Assembly (NCBI RefSeq): GCF_040954645.1
Contig: NC_092806.1
Span: forward strand, 6,076,001-6,140,000
Length of the DNA: 64,000 nucleotides
Direction: 5' to 3'
Source of the DNA: Diabrotica undecimpunctata
Lineage: Eukaryota > Arthropoda > Insecta > Coleoptera > Chrysomelidae
This document shows, piece after piece, positions 21,354 to 32,309 of the stretch; within the stretch, counting starts at the first letter, position 1, and every line of letters begins with the position of its first letter. Under the pieces are notes generated by a model. The model did not search any database. It was not told the DNA's origin and saw nothing but the letters and a program-made list of their open reading frames with translations. The translations under genes and the position numbers were made by a program.

Positions 21354-21689
21354 GTGCGGTAACTTTTAAGACATATTTAAAAGCTGTGTTTAAGGCCCAT
21401 CCTCGAAAATCCTAACGGTGAGTTAGGAAAATTGGGTTTGGGAGAAAGTAGAACGGCATGGTACAAAATTTTTGGGTTAATTGAACATTGTAAGAAGAAA
21501 GATTAATTTCAAATATTAGTGACTTCTTCATGCGTTCTGTCCCACCATGAGAATTCGTATTAGGGAGCTTTATTACTACGTCTATAGCATCGATCTCGTA
21601 GGTTTCTGGATTGAAAGGATGTATAAATGAATTTCTGATTTTAATACTCATTTCTTCGCATAAATACGCCTGAATATCATAAGTGTTGT
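21354..21689. other. Intergenic stretch with an unassigned minus-strand open frame
   Basis: A 79-codon minus-strand frame (21651-21412) has no motif I recognise. It may be chance. Confidence 0.4.
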
Positions 21690-22140
21690 AACTGCACTGC
21701 TCGTTTTTTTCTAATTGTCAGTTTCAGGTATGTTTCGAGTCTAATATAACTCTCAAATACTTTTTCCCCCTTTGACTGAATTACTTGTCGCTGCAGCTTT
21801 AGAGGACCCTATCCCTTTAGTTTCCATCTGGTTGTGAAGGCGACTGTGGTGAATTTATGAGGACTTATTTTTAGCCCCTCTTTATAATTTCATTGTCTCA
21901 CTAGTTCCAGGACCTCGTTCGTGTGATCTCTGACTACCGTATTGTACTTTCCGTGTGAGATGATTACCAAATCATCCGCTCATCCAATTGTTTTATAACC
22001 ATTTGCTTTTAAAGTTCGTATTAGTCCGTCCACCACCAGATTCCACAGCAGTGGGGGCAGAACTCCCCTCTGTGGACATCTTCTATCGACTTAGCACGGT
22101 CTCTCCAATGATAATAGTATTTACCACTACTTACTTTACT
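21690..22140 (-). pseudogene. R1/I-type LINE reverse-transcriptase fragment
   Basis: Minus strand from 22085: RCPQRGVLPPLLWNLVVDGL (family GCPQGGVLSPLLWNLV.D.L), then KANGYKTIG*ADDLVIISHGKY with the catalytic ADD intact but preceded by a stop. Next are GLKISPHKFTTVAFTTRWKL and a thumb fragment to about 21690. A single frame with four or five stops and few indels. Unlike the 16.4-18.1 kb copy there is no duplication. The rest of the element is missing on both sides; it abuts a different LINE family at 22.15 kb. Confidence 0.8.
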
Positions 22141-22144
22141 TTAT

Positions 22145-23370
22145 CGTGTCCGGACATCGTATCGGGCTACGTCGGTTCCATCTTTATTGGCGAGCCACAA
22201 ATCTCCGAGGGTACATCCATGAGGAGAGAAATACTCAGGCGGTTCATCCTGCACTGTGCCTAGGAAGCTTTTCCTGGATTTTAGTCGAGGGTTGAGGGTT
22301 CTGCAAAACCCGCTGCTTTATATAGATTTGAGAGTGGCGTTGGTTTCATGCACCCTGTTACTATCCTTTATGTCTCATTTAGCGCAGTATCAACTTGTTT
22401 GGTGTGGGCAGATCTGCCCCAAACGGGGCACGCCTATTCAGCAGTTGAGAAACACAGTGCCTGTGCCGTTGTTCTTAAAACGCCAGGACGTGCACCGCAT
22501 TTACGTTCCTTTAGCTTTCTGAGTATGCCGTTTCTAGTTGTTAGTTAATTTGGAGTTTTAGCTTGGCTTCCTTTGCATTAGGGTGGAAGCTTGGGTTTTA
22601 AAGGGATTGGGTCTCAGGGAATTCTGCAAGTAATACTCTGTTATTGTTTTTAAGTCAGTTTTGCCTTGGTGCCTCCCACACTTCCCTGTGAGAGGCCGTT
22701 TTTTTGAACTCTTTACTTACTTACTTTACCCTTAAGCATAACGAAAAAATGTCTGTTTTCCAAACGTTTGTATATTCCAGTAAGGAATATACAACCTTAT
22801 CCAGGTAATGGTCTGCTGATGGCTGCTGTCAAATCTACGAAAACAGCCGCTGTTATAAGTTTTTCTTTAAAGACCCATTTCAATGTGTTCTGTTAATTCG
22901 AGGACTTCACCGGTGCAAGATTTACCAGGTCTGAATCTTCCTTGTTGTGGGATGAGGTGCTTGTCGACATTTTTTCTATTCTGGCATGTATGAATCTCTG
23001 GTATAGTGTAAAAAAGTGACACAACAGCGAAATAGGCCTGTAGCTACTGCGATTTTCTGGGTCGTTCCTGGTTTTAACAAGGCTCTTACTTTAGATTTCC
23101 TCCATGATTTTGGAATTTTACAGGCTTTGCAGTACGTGTTATAAAGTTGCAAGATCCAGTTTTTGCTTCTTGGCCTAGATGCTTTATTTGTTTACTGCAT
23201 ATATCATTCACACCTGCAGCTTTCCCGTTTTTTAACCTGTTCATACCGTCGTGGAGTTCTTTTAGTGTAAAAGGAGTTCCTAGGTGGTTTATCTTCGAAT
23301 CTAATCTTCTTCCAATGTTTTGGTCTTTATATCGGTTCGCAGTTCTTCCATTCATAAGGAGTTGAGCAGC
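22145..23370 (-). pseudogene. Non-LTR retrotransposon (family C, L2/CR1-like style) with internal deletion
   Basis: Minus strand from 23355: LGTPFTLKELHDGMNRLKNG, KAAGVNDICSKQIKHLG, then (frame changes) HLIPQQGRFRPGKSCTGEVLELT and CFRRFDS, then QKNGLSQGSV (family QKNGLPQGSVLAP). A jump follows to TEYYLQNSLRPNPFKTQ, skipping the catalytic ADD block. The C-terminal part is NGILRKLKERKCGARPGVLRTTAQALCFSTAE.ACPVWGRSAH, RIVTGCMKPTPLSNLY. This order (GLPQGS.., NP.KTQ, ACPVW, RI.TGC..PTP) is typical of one arthropod LINE group that I recognise by pattern but cannot name securely. Confidence 0.75.
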
Positions 23371-23454
23371 GACTTGGTTTGCTGTAACCTTGCAAGGTGG
23401 TTTATGTTCTTTTCATAAGATCCAGGTCTAGCGAGACCTAGATCTTAAGCTAAA

Positions 23455-23770
23455 CCATAGAACTGAAGTTAGATAGATGGGAGCGAAAGATACTTAGAAG
23501 AATATATGGAGATATAAAAGATGGGCATATCTGGAGAAGAAAAACAAATAATGAAATATTGCAAATATATGGACAATAAAAAATTTCAAACATCGCGAAA
23601 GTTCTAAGACTATGTAAGTTAGGCCGAGAAACATAACTAGAATGCCTAAAGAAAGAGTTCCTAAAGCATTAATAAATACTGAAGCTCGCACAATAAGGAG
23701 AAGAGTTACTCTCTCCCTATTACCTAAGGTCTCAATGAATAAAAAGGAAGCCTTAAGATAAAACATTAAT
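23455..23770 (+). pseudogene. RTE-type LINE C-terminal scrap
   Basis: Plus-strand reading KLDRWERKILRRIYGDIKDGHIWRR..NNEILQIYG, then after a stop IAKVLRLCKLGRE and an MPKERVPKAL block in another frame. This is the thumb to C-terminal region of RTE-like LINEs (ERKILRRIYG..). No tail is seen. Confidence 0.65.
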
Positions 23771-24019
23771 GTTGAAAATACAATTTAGGATACAAGGATT
23801 TATACAAGGATATTTAAAAAAACACTTTATACAAGTTATTGTAACATTGCTTGTATTGTATTTTATGTCGCTAATAACCCCTGTGGTTGCAGCAACCAAT
23901 AAATAAAAAAAGATGTCCAACGCTTTTACCGCTCACAAATCGTTCTAGTTTTGAAAAATGCATGGAAAGACACATTTCGTAATTAGCGTAACATAAGTAC
24001 GTAATGAATGATTGATATT
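23771..24019. other. Short intergenic stretch
   Basis: AT-rich; nothing recognised. Confidence 0.5.
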
Positions 24020-24505
24020 TTTAGTAAAAAATATTTATAAAACCCTAATAAGACCGGTACTCACATACGGCTCAGAAACCTGGACACTCACTAAAAGAGA
24101 GGAAACGTTGTTAGCCACCTTCGAAAGAAAAATCTTGCGACACATATAAGGGCACAAAAGAAAACGGAATATGGCGAAAAAGATACAACTCTGAACTACA
24201 CAAAATATACCAGGATCCGGATATTATTAACATTCATTAAAATAGGACGGCTGCGTTGGATAGGACATGTAGAAAGAATGGAAGAAGGCGAAATACCAAA
24301 CAAAATTTTCAAACAGATGCCAGTAGAAAAAAGAACAAGAGAAAGATCGAAGCTGAGATACTTAGAACAAATAGAAAATGATATAACAACCTTAAAAATA
24401 AAAAAACTGGAGAAAAAAAGCACGAAACAGGTCAGAATGGAGAAGAATCCTGGAACAGGCCAAGACCCAAAAAGGGTTGTCGAGCCAGTGATGATGATGA
24501 TGAAC
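24020..24505 (+). pseudogene. RTE-type LINE 3' end with GAT-type tail
   Basis: Reads [33 protein letters not shown], then after frameshifts GRLRWIGHVERMEEGEIPNKIF (open 24278-24565). It ends in the tail GATGATGATGATGAA (24491-24505). 5'-truncated. The conserved GRPR.RW C-terminal block is degraded (RSKLRYLEQIEND). Confidence 0.8.
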
Positions 24506-25809
24506 ATGTATTTATTCACGAGTTTGAGTGTAAAATTAGTGAGATTCTACAAAAATATTCTATAATTATTATTAGACTTCGGCAAATATGCAAATAAAAA
24601 TGTAGAAAATATGCGCATAAATATGCACGTGTTTACCCGAAAATATGCAAATAAATAAAAAAATCGTAAAATAGTAACAATTTTATTTAAAAAAAAAGTG
24701 TACATAACTAAATATTTCCTACTATTCATTAAGATTTACATTTATTTTAAGTAACTACATCATTTTTAAGTATGAATAAACTTATTTAGAATTATGGTAA
24801 CAATAAATGACCAAGTGGTGTTCAAAATTTTCTAACAAAAACTTGTGGCTTCTGTCTGAGTACATATATTTATATATGGAAAAACTTCGTTCAACATCAA
24901 CTGATGTAACGGGAGCATTTTTCAAACTAACCAAAACATTTGGTTCTAAATTAATTGTTTCCGAAATATTTCCAGCTAAAACACTGACTACTTCAGAAAG
25001 AATATGGTAACCTTTATTTTTTTCCATAGTAGCTTCAAATTTTTTTAAAATATCTTTTCCAATATTACCTCTAACGTTCCGACAACATGACGCAAATTCT
25101 TTTATTAATGCTGTACTTTCGAACAATGACAGTTTTGGTGATTCTAACTGAGTAATTGTTTTTTGAACAAAACTAAAATTTGATTTTATAAATGAAAGTT
25201 CTTGTTGAAGCAAGTTACTCTGAAAAGTTTGTTTAGAATCCAAAAGAGATTGGGAACTTTCATCTGTTAACGTATCAATTATGTTCTTTATTTTAACAAA
25301 ATGATCTGCATAAAAATTAGCTGCTTCTAACCATGTTCCCCATCGCGTTAAAATAGGTTGTGGTGGAAGAGGAATGTTAGGTAGCATTTCTTTATAAAGT
25401 TGAATTCTTATAGGAGATTTAAGAAATACTTTTTTGACACTGGATATCATGGTATTTACAAGAGGAAACTTTTTTCGTATTTCCTCTGCAACTCTGTTTA
25501 ATCCATGCGCTACACAAGTAACATGTATTAAATCTGGGAAAAATATTTTTAAATTTTGTCCTGCTTTCACCATATAAGGAGCAGCATCCGATAAAATAAG
25601 CAGTAATTTATTATGGTATGTTTGCAGACACTAATGCGCGACACAAGTCTTCATTAAAAGTTTCTTGCTCATCTAATTTTTTTGAAGTAGATTGGAAACA
25701 TTTAGCCATTGAAGTTTGATGTTTTCCTCCTATTTTTCCTTTTTTTGCATTGTGTGAAGCAGTTCTCACATGTTGGTCTACCTATCTGAAATTTCTTCTC
25801 ACATGCTAT

Positions 25810-26426
25810 CTATAAATAAAAATAAAAACCTTTATTTTAACCCAACCTTTAAAATATAAAAATATACAAGGTGTTTTTGGTTAATCAAATAACTGGTTTG
25901 GAAAAAAAAACACTCGCTAAGTGTTTTAAATGCAGTATTAATCCACAAATTAGTTTTTGTTACTAACCATTAGTACATCATATAACTTATTTTAAAATTC
26001 AACAAAAGTTTTTTTTTTGTTAATTCAATTACAATAAAAATAATTGTGTTTTAGAATAGCTGACTTCATAAAAAAAAGTAAAGGTGAAAAATTTTTCTAA
26101 ATACACACCATTGTATTGTATCATGGACAATTTTTTCTCACTAAAGGAAGCTATTTTTCATTTAAGAACAACCTACGAGTACTAAATTTCAAGTAAATAC
26201 GTTTATTGGTTTTAAAGTTATTGTTGTTATTAACTAAAAGAATTTAATTTTTTTTTAATTTTAACACCCTGTATCTCGAAAAGTAAATAAGTTTGACCCC
26301 TCATTAACTATATCGTTTTGTTCAATTTTTCGAGAAGTATCTACAGTCAAACGTTGTAAGTGTCATTTGGAAACACCCTGTATGTATGAAATATTAGATA
26401 TTTAATAGAAAATATTAGATACTTAC
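25810..26426 (-). other. Intron of the hAT transposase, 617 bp, holding a nested TA-flanked element
   Basis: Minus-strand donor AAATT/GTAAGT (26426) and acceptor TTTATTTATAG/ATAGCATG (25810). Splicing joins CSVCGKI to IACEKKF in frame and completes the zinc finger. Subtracting the nested element (25867-26380 plus one TA) leaves about 100 bp of original intron. Confidence 0.75.
25867..26380. mobile_element. Small TA-flanked MITE candidate in the hAT intron
   Basis: The left end CAAGGTGTTT (25867) and the inverted right end CAGGGTGTTT (ending 26380) are each bordered by TA. This terminal sequence, CAGGGTGTTT, is the same type as that of the mariner-like element at 46106. 514 bp, non-coding. 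Confidence 0.5.
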
Positions 26427-27104
26427 AATTTTGCCACAGACTGAACAGTAGATTTTTCCCATATCCATAGACAGCTCTTTATAAGGTTTAATCCAAGTTG
26501 AAGCACTGGTTGTTTAAGGCATTATAAAATCACAATCTTCCTTTTTGTTACGCACAACGAGTGTTTACGCTTTGAATATCAAAACAAAAATGATTTACAA
26601 ATCTGAGCATCAAATTAGAAATGTTTAGGTACCTAATTCAATAAACTGGGAGATTTTGGAAAATCCCTAAATTAGGAACAAAACTATTAGCCGTTTACCT
26701 GCTGTTAAGATACAATAAATTGTAGATAGATTTGGGGATTAGATCATAAAATGCAAATGAGCGAACCCTTAGCGATTATCCAATAACTGAATGCCTCAGT
26801 GACCGAGACTTTCTAAGAATGTTGAGGGCTACTTAAATTGATCTTCTTTGAAATTGTAAATGTTTTGTACCTGTAGAGATTACGTACTTAGATCATTTCT
26901 TGATTAAAATGACTACAAAATTTTATACAAGAATTGAAATAAATTGGTATGTTTAAAAATTTTCAAATACAGTATAAAAATCTGAACTTTTATGCACTTT
27001 ATGCAAACTTTTATACAAATATGCCAAAATATGAAATATTTGCATAAAATATGCACAATATGCAAAATATGCAATATGCATATTTGCCGAAGTCTAATTA
27101 TTAT

Positions 27105-28243
27105 CCTCAATCTAAGCTTGTTTTATCATAAAAAGGTGGTGTACAAATGTGTTCTAGATTATTTAATTAACTACCTAAGTGTATAAAAACCTATTCCAAA
27201 CATAACAAAGTTTTATAAGAAAATCTCAATCTGTAAATATAAGTGCTTAAAATTGTTTTGTATAATATAACAAAATGTAAGTTTAAAAAAGCTTTCGAAA
27301 CAAAATCGGCAAGTACAATTCCCTTCTCTATTTAACCGGTGCGTCGCAAATTTCTTTTTTTAACATTCTCACCCTCTCCAACGGCTTCCTTTGCGGCATA
27401 TGCAATGAGTGTGGTAAGTATTCAATTACTTGGAATGGTGGAGCGCTTCTCGCAAACTTTTTTTCAATTTGGTCTCGAGAATTACCATAGAAATGGCCTC
27501 GTAAAGGCACGTGAACAATATGAATCAGTAGAGGATGGCAACTGAAATTTGAATCACTGTAGAATTAGGTTCATTATGTTAATAAAACATGAAACTGGCA
27601 GTCGTGGACTGTATATCAGTGACGTAGGAGAGTCGTGATATTAATCAAAGGGATAATTATAGATGTTGCAGACCCATTATGAGCAAATATGGTCTGGTAT
27701 ATTACTCGCATTGTGTATAAGATCAAATGGCAGTTTTATTTAACTTTGGTTATAGGTAACATCATAAAGTTCTATATTATCAGTATACGTCATTTAATGC
27801 AAATATTTAAGGTGAAATTTGTTAAATTACAGGGTGGGCTACAAACGAAGACAATTAGGGCCGAGTTAATGGTCCAAGCATTGGTCTTAAAGTATTTTTT
27901 ATGACATTTTACTTCTACAATTAGTGTAACGGTAATTGGTAATTAAAAAGAAAAAATGTATCAAACATTTTCTTTTTCTAAATCCGAAAAATCGTAAGAG
28001 AATAGTAAATTTTAATTATTTTTGGAGGTGAATTTGTGACTGTAAACTGATATTTGATTCAAGCATACAATCCTGCTTTCACCTACAGCAAAATTTCTAC
28101 TTGACTATGTATTCTAAAACTTTTTCTGAGAATCTCTAAAAATATTGCAAGGAAAACTTGGTCCATAATAAACGATCTAAACGACAAAAGCCTATCTATC
28201 TGAAAGACCATATTATTCAGTGGCAGTTTCTTATCAAATAACT
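27105..28243. other. Intergenic stretch
   Basis: No coding similarity. A CAGGGTGGGC after TA at 27830 looks like a possible transposon end, but I could not find its partner. Confidence 0.45.
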
Positions 28244-28255
28244 AAGAAATTACAG

Positions 28256-29083
28256 GCATATGAGGGCATAAAAATAAACGACGAGTTAAAGAACAATATA
28301 AGATATGCCGATGACATGGTGATCCTTGCCAGTACCATAGACGAATTACAACAGATAATGGAAAGAGTTTATTCAGTTAGTGAGAAATACGGTCTGAGCC
28401 TTAACTTCAAGAAAACAAAGTGGATGCTGATAAGCAAAAAGCAACAACCTGCTCGACAATTACGGATAAGTAACATACTAATTGACCATGTAGAATCTTA
28501 TGTGTACCTTGGCACCAACGTAAATGCAAAATGGGAACAGACCACACAAATTAAGGCGAGAATAGAACGAGCTAGAGCAGCATTTAAAAATATAAAAAAG
28601 ATCCTCATAAGCAAGGATTTGTCTCCTCCCCTAAAACTATGTCTAGTTAAATGCTACATTTTTCCGATCTTACTATATGGTATGGAGGCCTGGACGCTGA
28701 CAGAGACGCTCACGAGAAAACTAGAAGCATTCGAAATGTGGGTGTACCGACGCATTCTTCGTATATCCTGGACTGAACATGTCACCAACATAGAGGTACT
28801 CCAAAGAATCGAAAAGGAGAAAGAAATCGTGAGCACAATCAAACAAAGAAGGCTTGAATATTTAGGACACATATTGAGCCACGATAAGTACCGTCCACTG
28901 CAATTGATTGTCCAGGCGAAAATAGACAGTAAGCGAAGGCCAGACGACAGGAGAAGACACTCGTGGCTTCAAAATCTGCGGAAGTGGTTCGGGCTCACAT
29001 GTGTCGAACTATTTAGAAGCGCCGCAAACAAGATCAGAATTGCCATGTTGATAGCCAACGTTCGCAACGGACAGGGTACGTGA
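28256..29083 (+). CDS. RTE family A reverse transcriptase C-terminal part, open
   Basis: 275 codons without a stop from the 5' junction. They begin AYEGIKINDELKNNIRYADD; RYADDMVILA is the RT active site, with both Asp present. Then LNFKKTKWMLISKK, ESYVYLGTNVNAKWEQ, KCYIFPILLYGMEAWTLT, MWVYRRILRISWTEHVTN, LEYLGHILSHDKY, SWLQNLRKWFG, ending IANVRNGQGT. The RT fingers and endonuclease are missing because the insertion is 5'-truncated, so there is no own promoter or start. It can be a protein-coding frame only by chance. It is closely related in layout to the 61.2-62.9 kb copy. Confidence 0.85.
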   Translation, partial: AYEGIKINDELKNNIRYADDMVILASTIDELQQIMERVYSVSEKYGLSLNFKKTKWMLISKKQQPARQLRISNILIDHVESYVYLGTNVNAKWEQTTQIKARIERARAAFKNIKKILISKDLSPPLKLCLVKCYIFPILLYGMEAWTLTETLTRKLEAFEMWVYRRILRISWTEHVTNIEVLQRIEKEKEIVSTIKQRRLEYLGHILSHDKYRPLQLIVQAKIDSKRRPDDRRRHSWLQNLRKWFGLTCVELFRSAANKIRIAMLIANVRNGQGT

Positions 29084-29097
29084 AGAAGTAGAAGAAG
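28256..29097 (+). mobile_element. RTE-type LINE (family A) 3' part with target duplication
   Basis: Duplication AAGAAATTACAG at 28244-28255 and 29098-29109 (the first bases merge with the tail). The tail is GAAGAAGTAGAAGAAGAAG. The copy is truncated just before the catalytic box and is otherwise well preserved. Confidence 0.87.
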
Positions 29098-29109
29098 AAG
29101 AAATTACAG

Positions 29110-30395
29110 TACGTTTAGGTACAAGCAACTAAAGTATTTTTATATATATTTGGGTATCACATGCAGCAACTTAAACTTATTCGTAAACTAGTTCGTAAGG
29201 TTTTATTATGCAATTTGCAATTTAGTTAAATTTTGCAATGGATTGTATATTTTATTTTGTGATATTGACGATTTATGTAATTTTAGTAAATTTTAATTGT
29301 TATTGTTATTTGACTTTTTGTAAGTTTTGTCCATAAAATTAAATAGTTTTCAGTGACAATAAGGCATATTTCTATCCTATTCCATTGTTACCCATTGACA
29401 CCCATCGTTTCTGATGGGTCGTTCAATGGTGAGATACAAAATGCGATTATTTATTGATCGTCGTAAGTAATATTTTAATTTCACATCTAAATACATATTT
29501 GTGTATCACACTCGTCTTTAATGATATTTTTATAGATACAGAAAATAATATATTTACCTTGTACGTGTATAATATATTCGGTCATATTTTATAGAATTCT
29601 TATTAACAGATGCCAAATCAGTTCGCGAAAGTAACAACATAACTCTAAAAGATTGTGCCAAGGTAACAAATAAACCCAAAAATATTGTCCACGTCTTCAA
29701 ATGATAAATTATCATTTGAGTTTCCAGCTCAGCTAATCCAGCCTTAACCTTCGGCAACTTTCCCCCTACATCTCATTATTTCTACACCATATAAGCTCGG
29801 TAAGGTTATTCTTAGATTTTCATGACACTTTTAGTGAAAGCAGCTGACCCAGAAAAGAACTAAAGGCACTCTGCCAAATGTTTACCATTAATAAAACAAT
29901 AAGAAATCGATTTCCACGCTTTTCCTCTGTTCAATTTCAAGAGGTTTATAATTAATAAGACAATAAACAGACAGTTTCTGGTATTTTAAATGAAAAGAGT
30001 GTGAACAAATTTTTAGGCAGGGCTTTGACCATGAGAAAATTTAATGTTAAATAGTTCGACTCTATACTACGTTTCTAACGGTCATTTATGTATCGAGGAT
30101 ATTTTTCTACACTGAGGATGACGATAAACAACTAAGCTGTGTTTATATCACTGAAATCTGGTCACAGTTGACCACTTATTTATTCTTCTTTTTAAATTAA
30201 TAGCTTAACTTTAATAGCTTAACCATATTATGATATTCTCTTATTTTATCTAACAAATATGCACTATAGCTAACATACAATACAGTACTATGTTCTGATT
30301 TTACACAAATTAATTAGTATTGTTTTAAAGCTATTTTCTTGTGGCATTTTAAATTAATTTATATTTAAATGGGAATAAGCCACAATTCAAGGTTA
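29110..30395. other. Intergenic stretch
   Basis: No coding similarity. A small hairpin ACCCATC..GATGGGT lies at about 29401-29420. Nothing else seen. Confidence 0.5.
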
Positions 30396-30471
30396 AAATA
30401 CGTTTATTGACGTTTCAATTTCCACTTCGGAAATCGTTCTCAAAATGCAAACATTAGTAAATTTACTAATG
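30396..30471 (-). repeat. Interspersed-repeat end with GAAACGTCAA box, next to a 20-nt palindrome
   Basis: The minus strand reads GAACGATTTCCGAAGTGG, AAATTGAAACGTCAATAAA, a repeat edge common in insect genomes and of the kind found at Penelope-like termini. The adjacent 30452-30471 is a perfect palindrome, CATTAGTAAATTTACTAATG. A related TTGAAACGTCAAA box occurs at about 39190-39205. Confidence 0.5.
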
Positions 30472-30499
30472 CTCAGCCCATTGCTGCTAGTGACAGGGA

Positions 30500-31012
30500 T
30501 ATAAGAACAGAGACCACAAGGTAAGCATCAAAAGCGGCAAGAGTAAGTGGTTGCCTCCGAGAAACCATATGGAGAAACAAATATCTGACCACGGAAAGCA
30601 AAATGAAAGTATACTAGACAACAGTAAGACCAATCCTAACATATGCAGCGGAGACAAGAACCGATACAAGAAAGACGAAACAACAAATCAACAATATCGA
30701 AATGAAAGTATTAAGATCAATAGCGGGCATATCATTAAGAGACACACAAACCAACAGAAATATACGCGAACAATCCAAAATTCAAAATATTAACAGGTGG
30801 ATAAAAACAAGAAAAGAAAACTGGAACGAACATGTAAACCGAATGGGACCAGCTAGATTAGCAAATATTTGTAAAAACAACAAGCCGTATAGCAGAAGAC
30901 CCGTTTGAAGGCCGCCAAAAAGGTGGAAAAAATATGCAGTCAACAACGACTGAAACATAATAAGAGGCAGGCACACAGGAGTAATCCTAGTCGCGCGAAG
31001 AAGAAGAACAAG
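30500..31012 (+). pseudogene. RTE-type LINE 3' end (family B-like)
   Basis: Reads in shifting frames VSGCLRETIWRNKYL, RPILTYAAETRTDTRKTK, then open 30702-30908: MKVLRSIAGISLRDTQTNR, QNINRWIKTRKENWNEHVNRMG. The tail is GAAGAAGAAGAACAAGAA (about 30998-31015). 5'-truncated. Several frameshifts. ETIWRNK and RPI.TYAAETR tie it to family B. Confidence 0.8.
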
Positions 31013-31015
31013 AAT

Positions 31016-32299
31016 TGATCTTAAACTTTCTTAGTCTGTTAGTTTATTTTTTAGTATTGTATTACACTTCTTTCTAATGATCACGTCACTCACAGTAATT
31101 ATTATGGGTTAATGATCTAAATATATATCGCAACCATTATTAATATCTACCTATATTTACACTAAACTTTATATCTACGCAAAAACTGGATGATTATGGT
31201 TAACATTAAAAAAGCTGTAAACTCATTAAAAAAGATGTCAAAACATGACCTTTATTTCACAATTCCCATAAGATAACTCAGTTATTCTCTCTCGTCAATC
31301 TTAATGGATACCAGTGGTCATCGTGATGCCATGTATATTTTATTTTAATACATCTTTATCTATATCTAGTAATTATATTAATTTATTCTTGGTTTATTGC
31401 AAATGTAGGTCAGCTGATGAATCTCCCAGAAGTTATTCGACAAGATTATGTGGTGATTTCTTTAACCATACCAAAATAGATTAAAAATGAAATCGACACA
31501 AACGATAATTACAGGAAGCTCCCGGCTATGATCTGATAACTGGGCAGGTCTTTAAGTAGCTACCTAGAAAGGCCCTGGTTATACTTACCACTGTAATTAA
31601 CGCATCATGTTATTTAAATGATATTCCACAACTACGAAAGCTAATCGAAATCGAAATCAAAAATCTGGTTCATCCGTCTTCCGAGTGATATTCATGAACA
31701 TTAAACAAAAGGGAATTGATTATAGCTACAATCACTTCATATTTTTTCATTATATCTGTCTACCCTCACTTTCACCATTACTTCCATTAAATCGTAGGTT
31801 TCATAATCGGTCAATCCTAATGGTTAATCATTTGATTTCCTCTACTTCTACTAAAGCGTACTTAAATTTTTACAGCATAAAGTAAATAATGCCACTCTTT
31901 AAACCGTCATTTATTTCCAACAACACAATTCAATTTTTCAGCTTTTTCTATTCCTGCAAGATATATTACATTCTTTTTATCGGTCTCAGTTGTAAACCAT
32001 GCTCGAAAAATTACTAAAAATAATAAACTTTTTGTACTTTCTATTTAATAACCGTGCTAATATTTTTACGGCTCCCAAATAGCGGCTTTTATAAAAGGAG
32101 TAGGATATTGGATTAGAAGGAGCTTTAGAACGGAGCCAGAAAGAAAGATAATAAAAATAAAGTGTTGTTTGCTAAAAATGTTGGAATGTTTTTTGTCTTT
32201 TTCTCTCGATGACAAATTTAAACTGACTCGGTTTTTTGTCGGTCTAACAAACGAAGGATAGTCTTTAATCACTTGTACTTTTTGGATTAAAATTATGTA
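31016..32299. other. Intergenic stretch
   Basis: No coding similarity seen on either strand. Confidence 0.5.
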
Positions 32300-32309
32300 A
32301 CAGTCAAAT

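Larger units (their letters stand above)
24782..26522 (-). pseudogene. hAT-like transposase with zinc finger, one intron, central deletion
   Basis: The probable start is ATG at 26522; codon 3 is a TAA. Exon 1 encodes a C2 pair (CSVCGKI, about 26440) and runs to the donor GTAAGT at 26426. Exon 2 begins at 25809 with IACEKKFQ and, after a one-base shift, VDQHVRTASH, completing a C-C-H-H finger. CFQSTSKKLDEQETF and [11 protein letters not shown] follow. The next block, [16 protein letters not shown], joins there directly, so roughly a hundred or more residues of the catalytic core, including the expected first Asp region, are missing. The last 263 codons are open (25573-24782): [26 protein letters not shown], then the hAT dimerisation end [14 protein letters not shown]. 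Confidence 0.88.
24573..27096 (-). mobile_element. hAT-superfamily DNA transposon, both ends intact
   Basis: The terminal inverted repeats begin TAGACTTCGGCAAATATGCA at 24573 and end with the complement at 27096. A perfect 8-bp target duplication ATTATTAT flanks them (24565-24572 and 27097-27104), the hallmark of hAT insertion. Just inside both ends are repeated AATATGCA / ATATGCAAAT motifs (24584-24660 and 27030-27085), as expected for subterminal transposase-binding sites. Length 2524 bp. The minus-strand transposase is internally deleted, so the copy is non-autonomous but looks mobilisable. Confidence 0.93.

Noticed and set aside
21412..21651. 79-codon minus-strand frame
   Set aside because: No motif recognised and no supporting context; not called as a gene.
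26913..27186. Overlapping small frames with repeated CKICN / HILHIV patterns
   Set aside because: They are translations of the ATGCA subterminal repeats of the hAT element, not genes.
27830..27850. CAGGGTGGGC after TA as the end of another TA-flanked element
   Set aside because: No inverted partner found in the neighbourhood.
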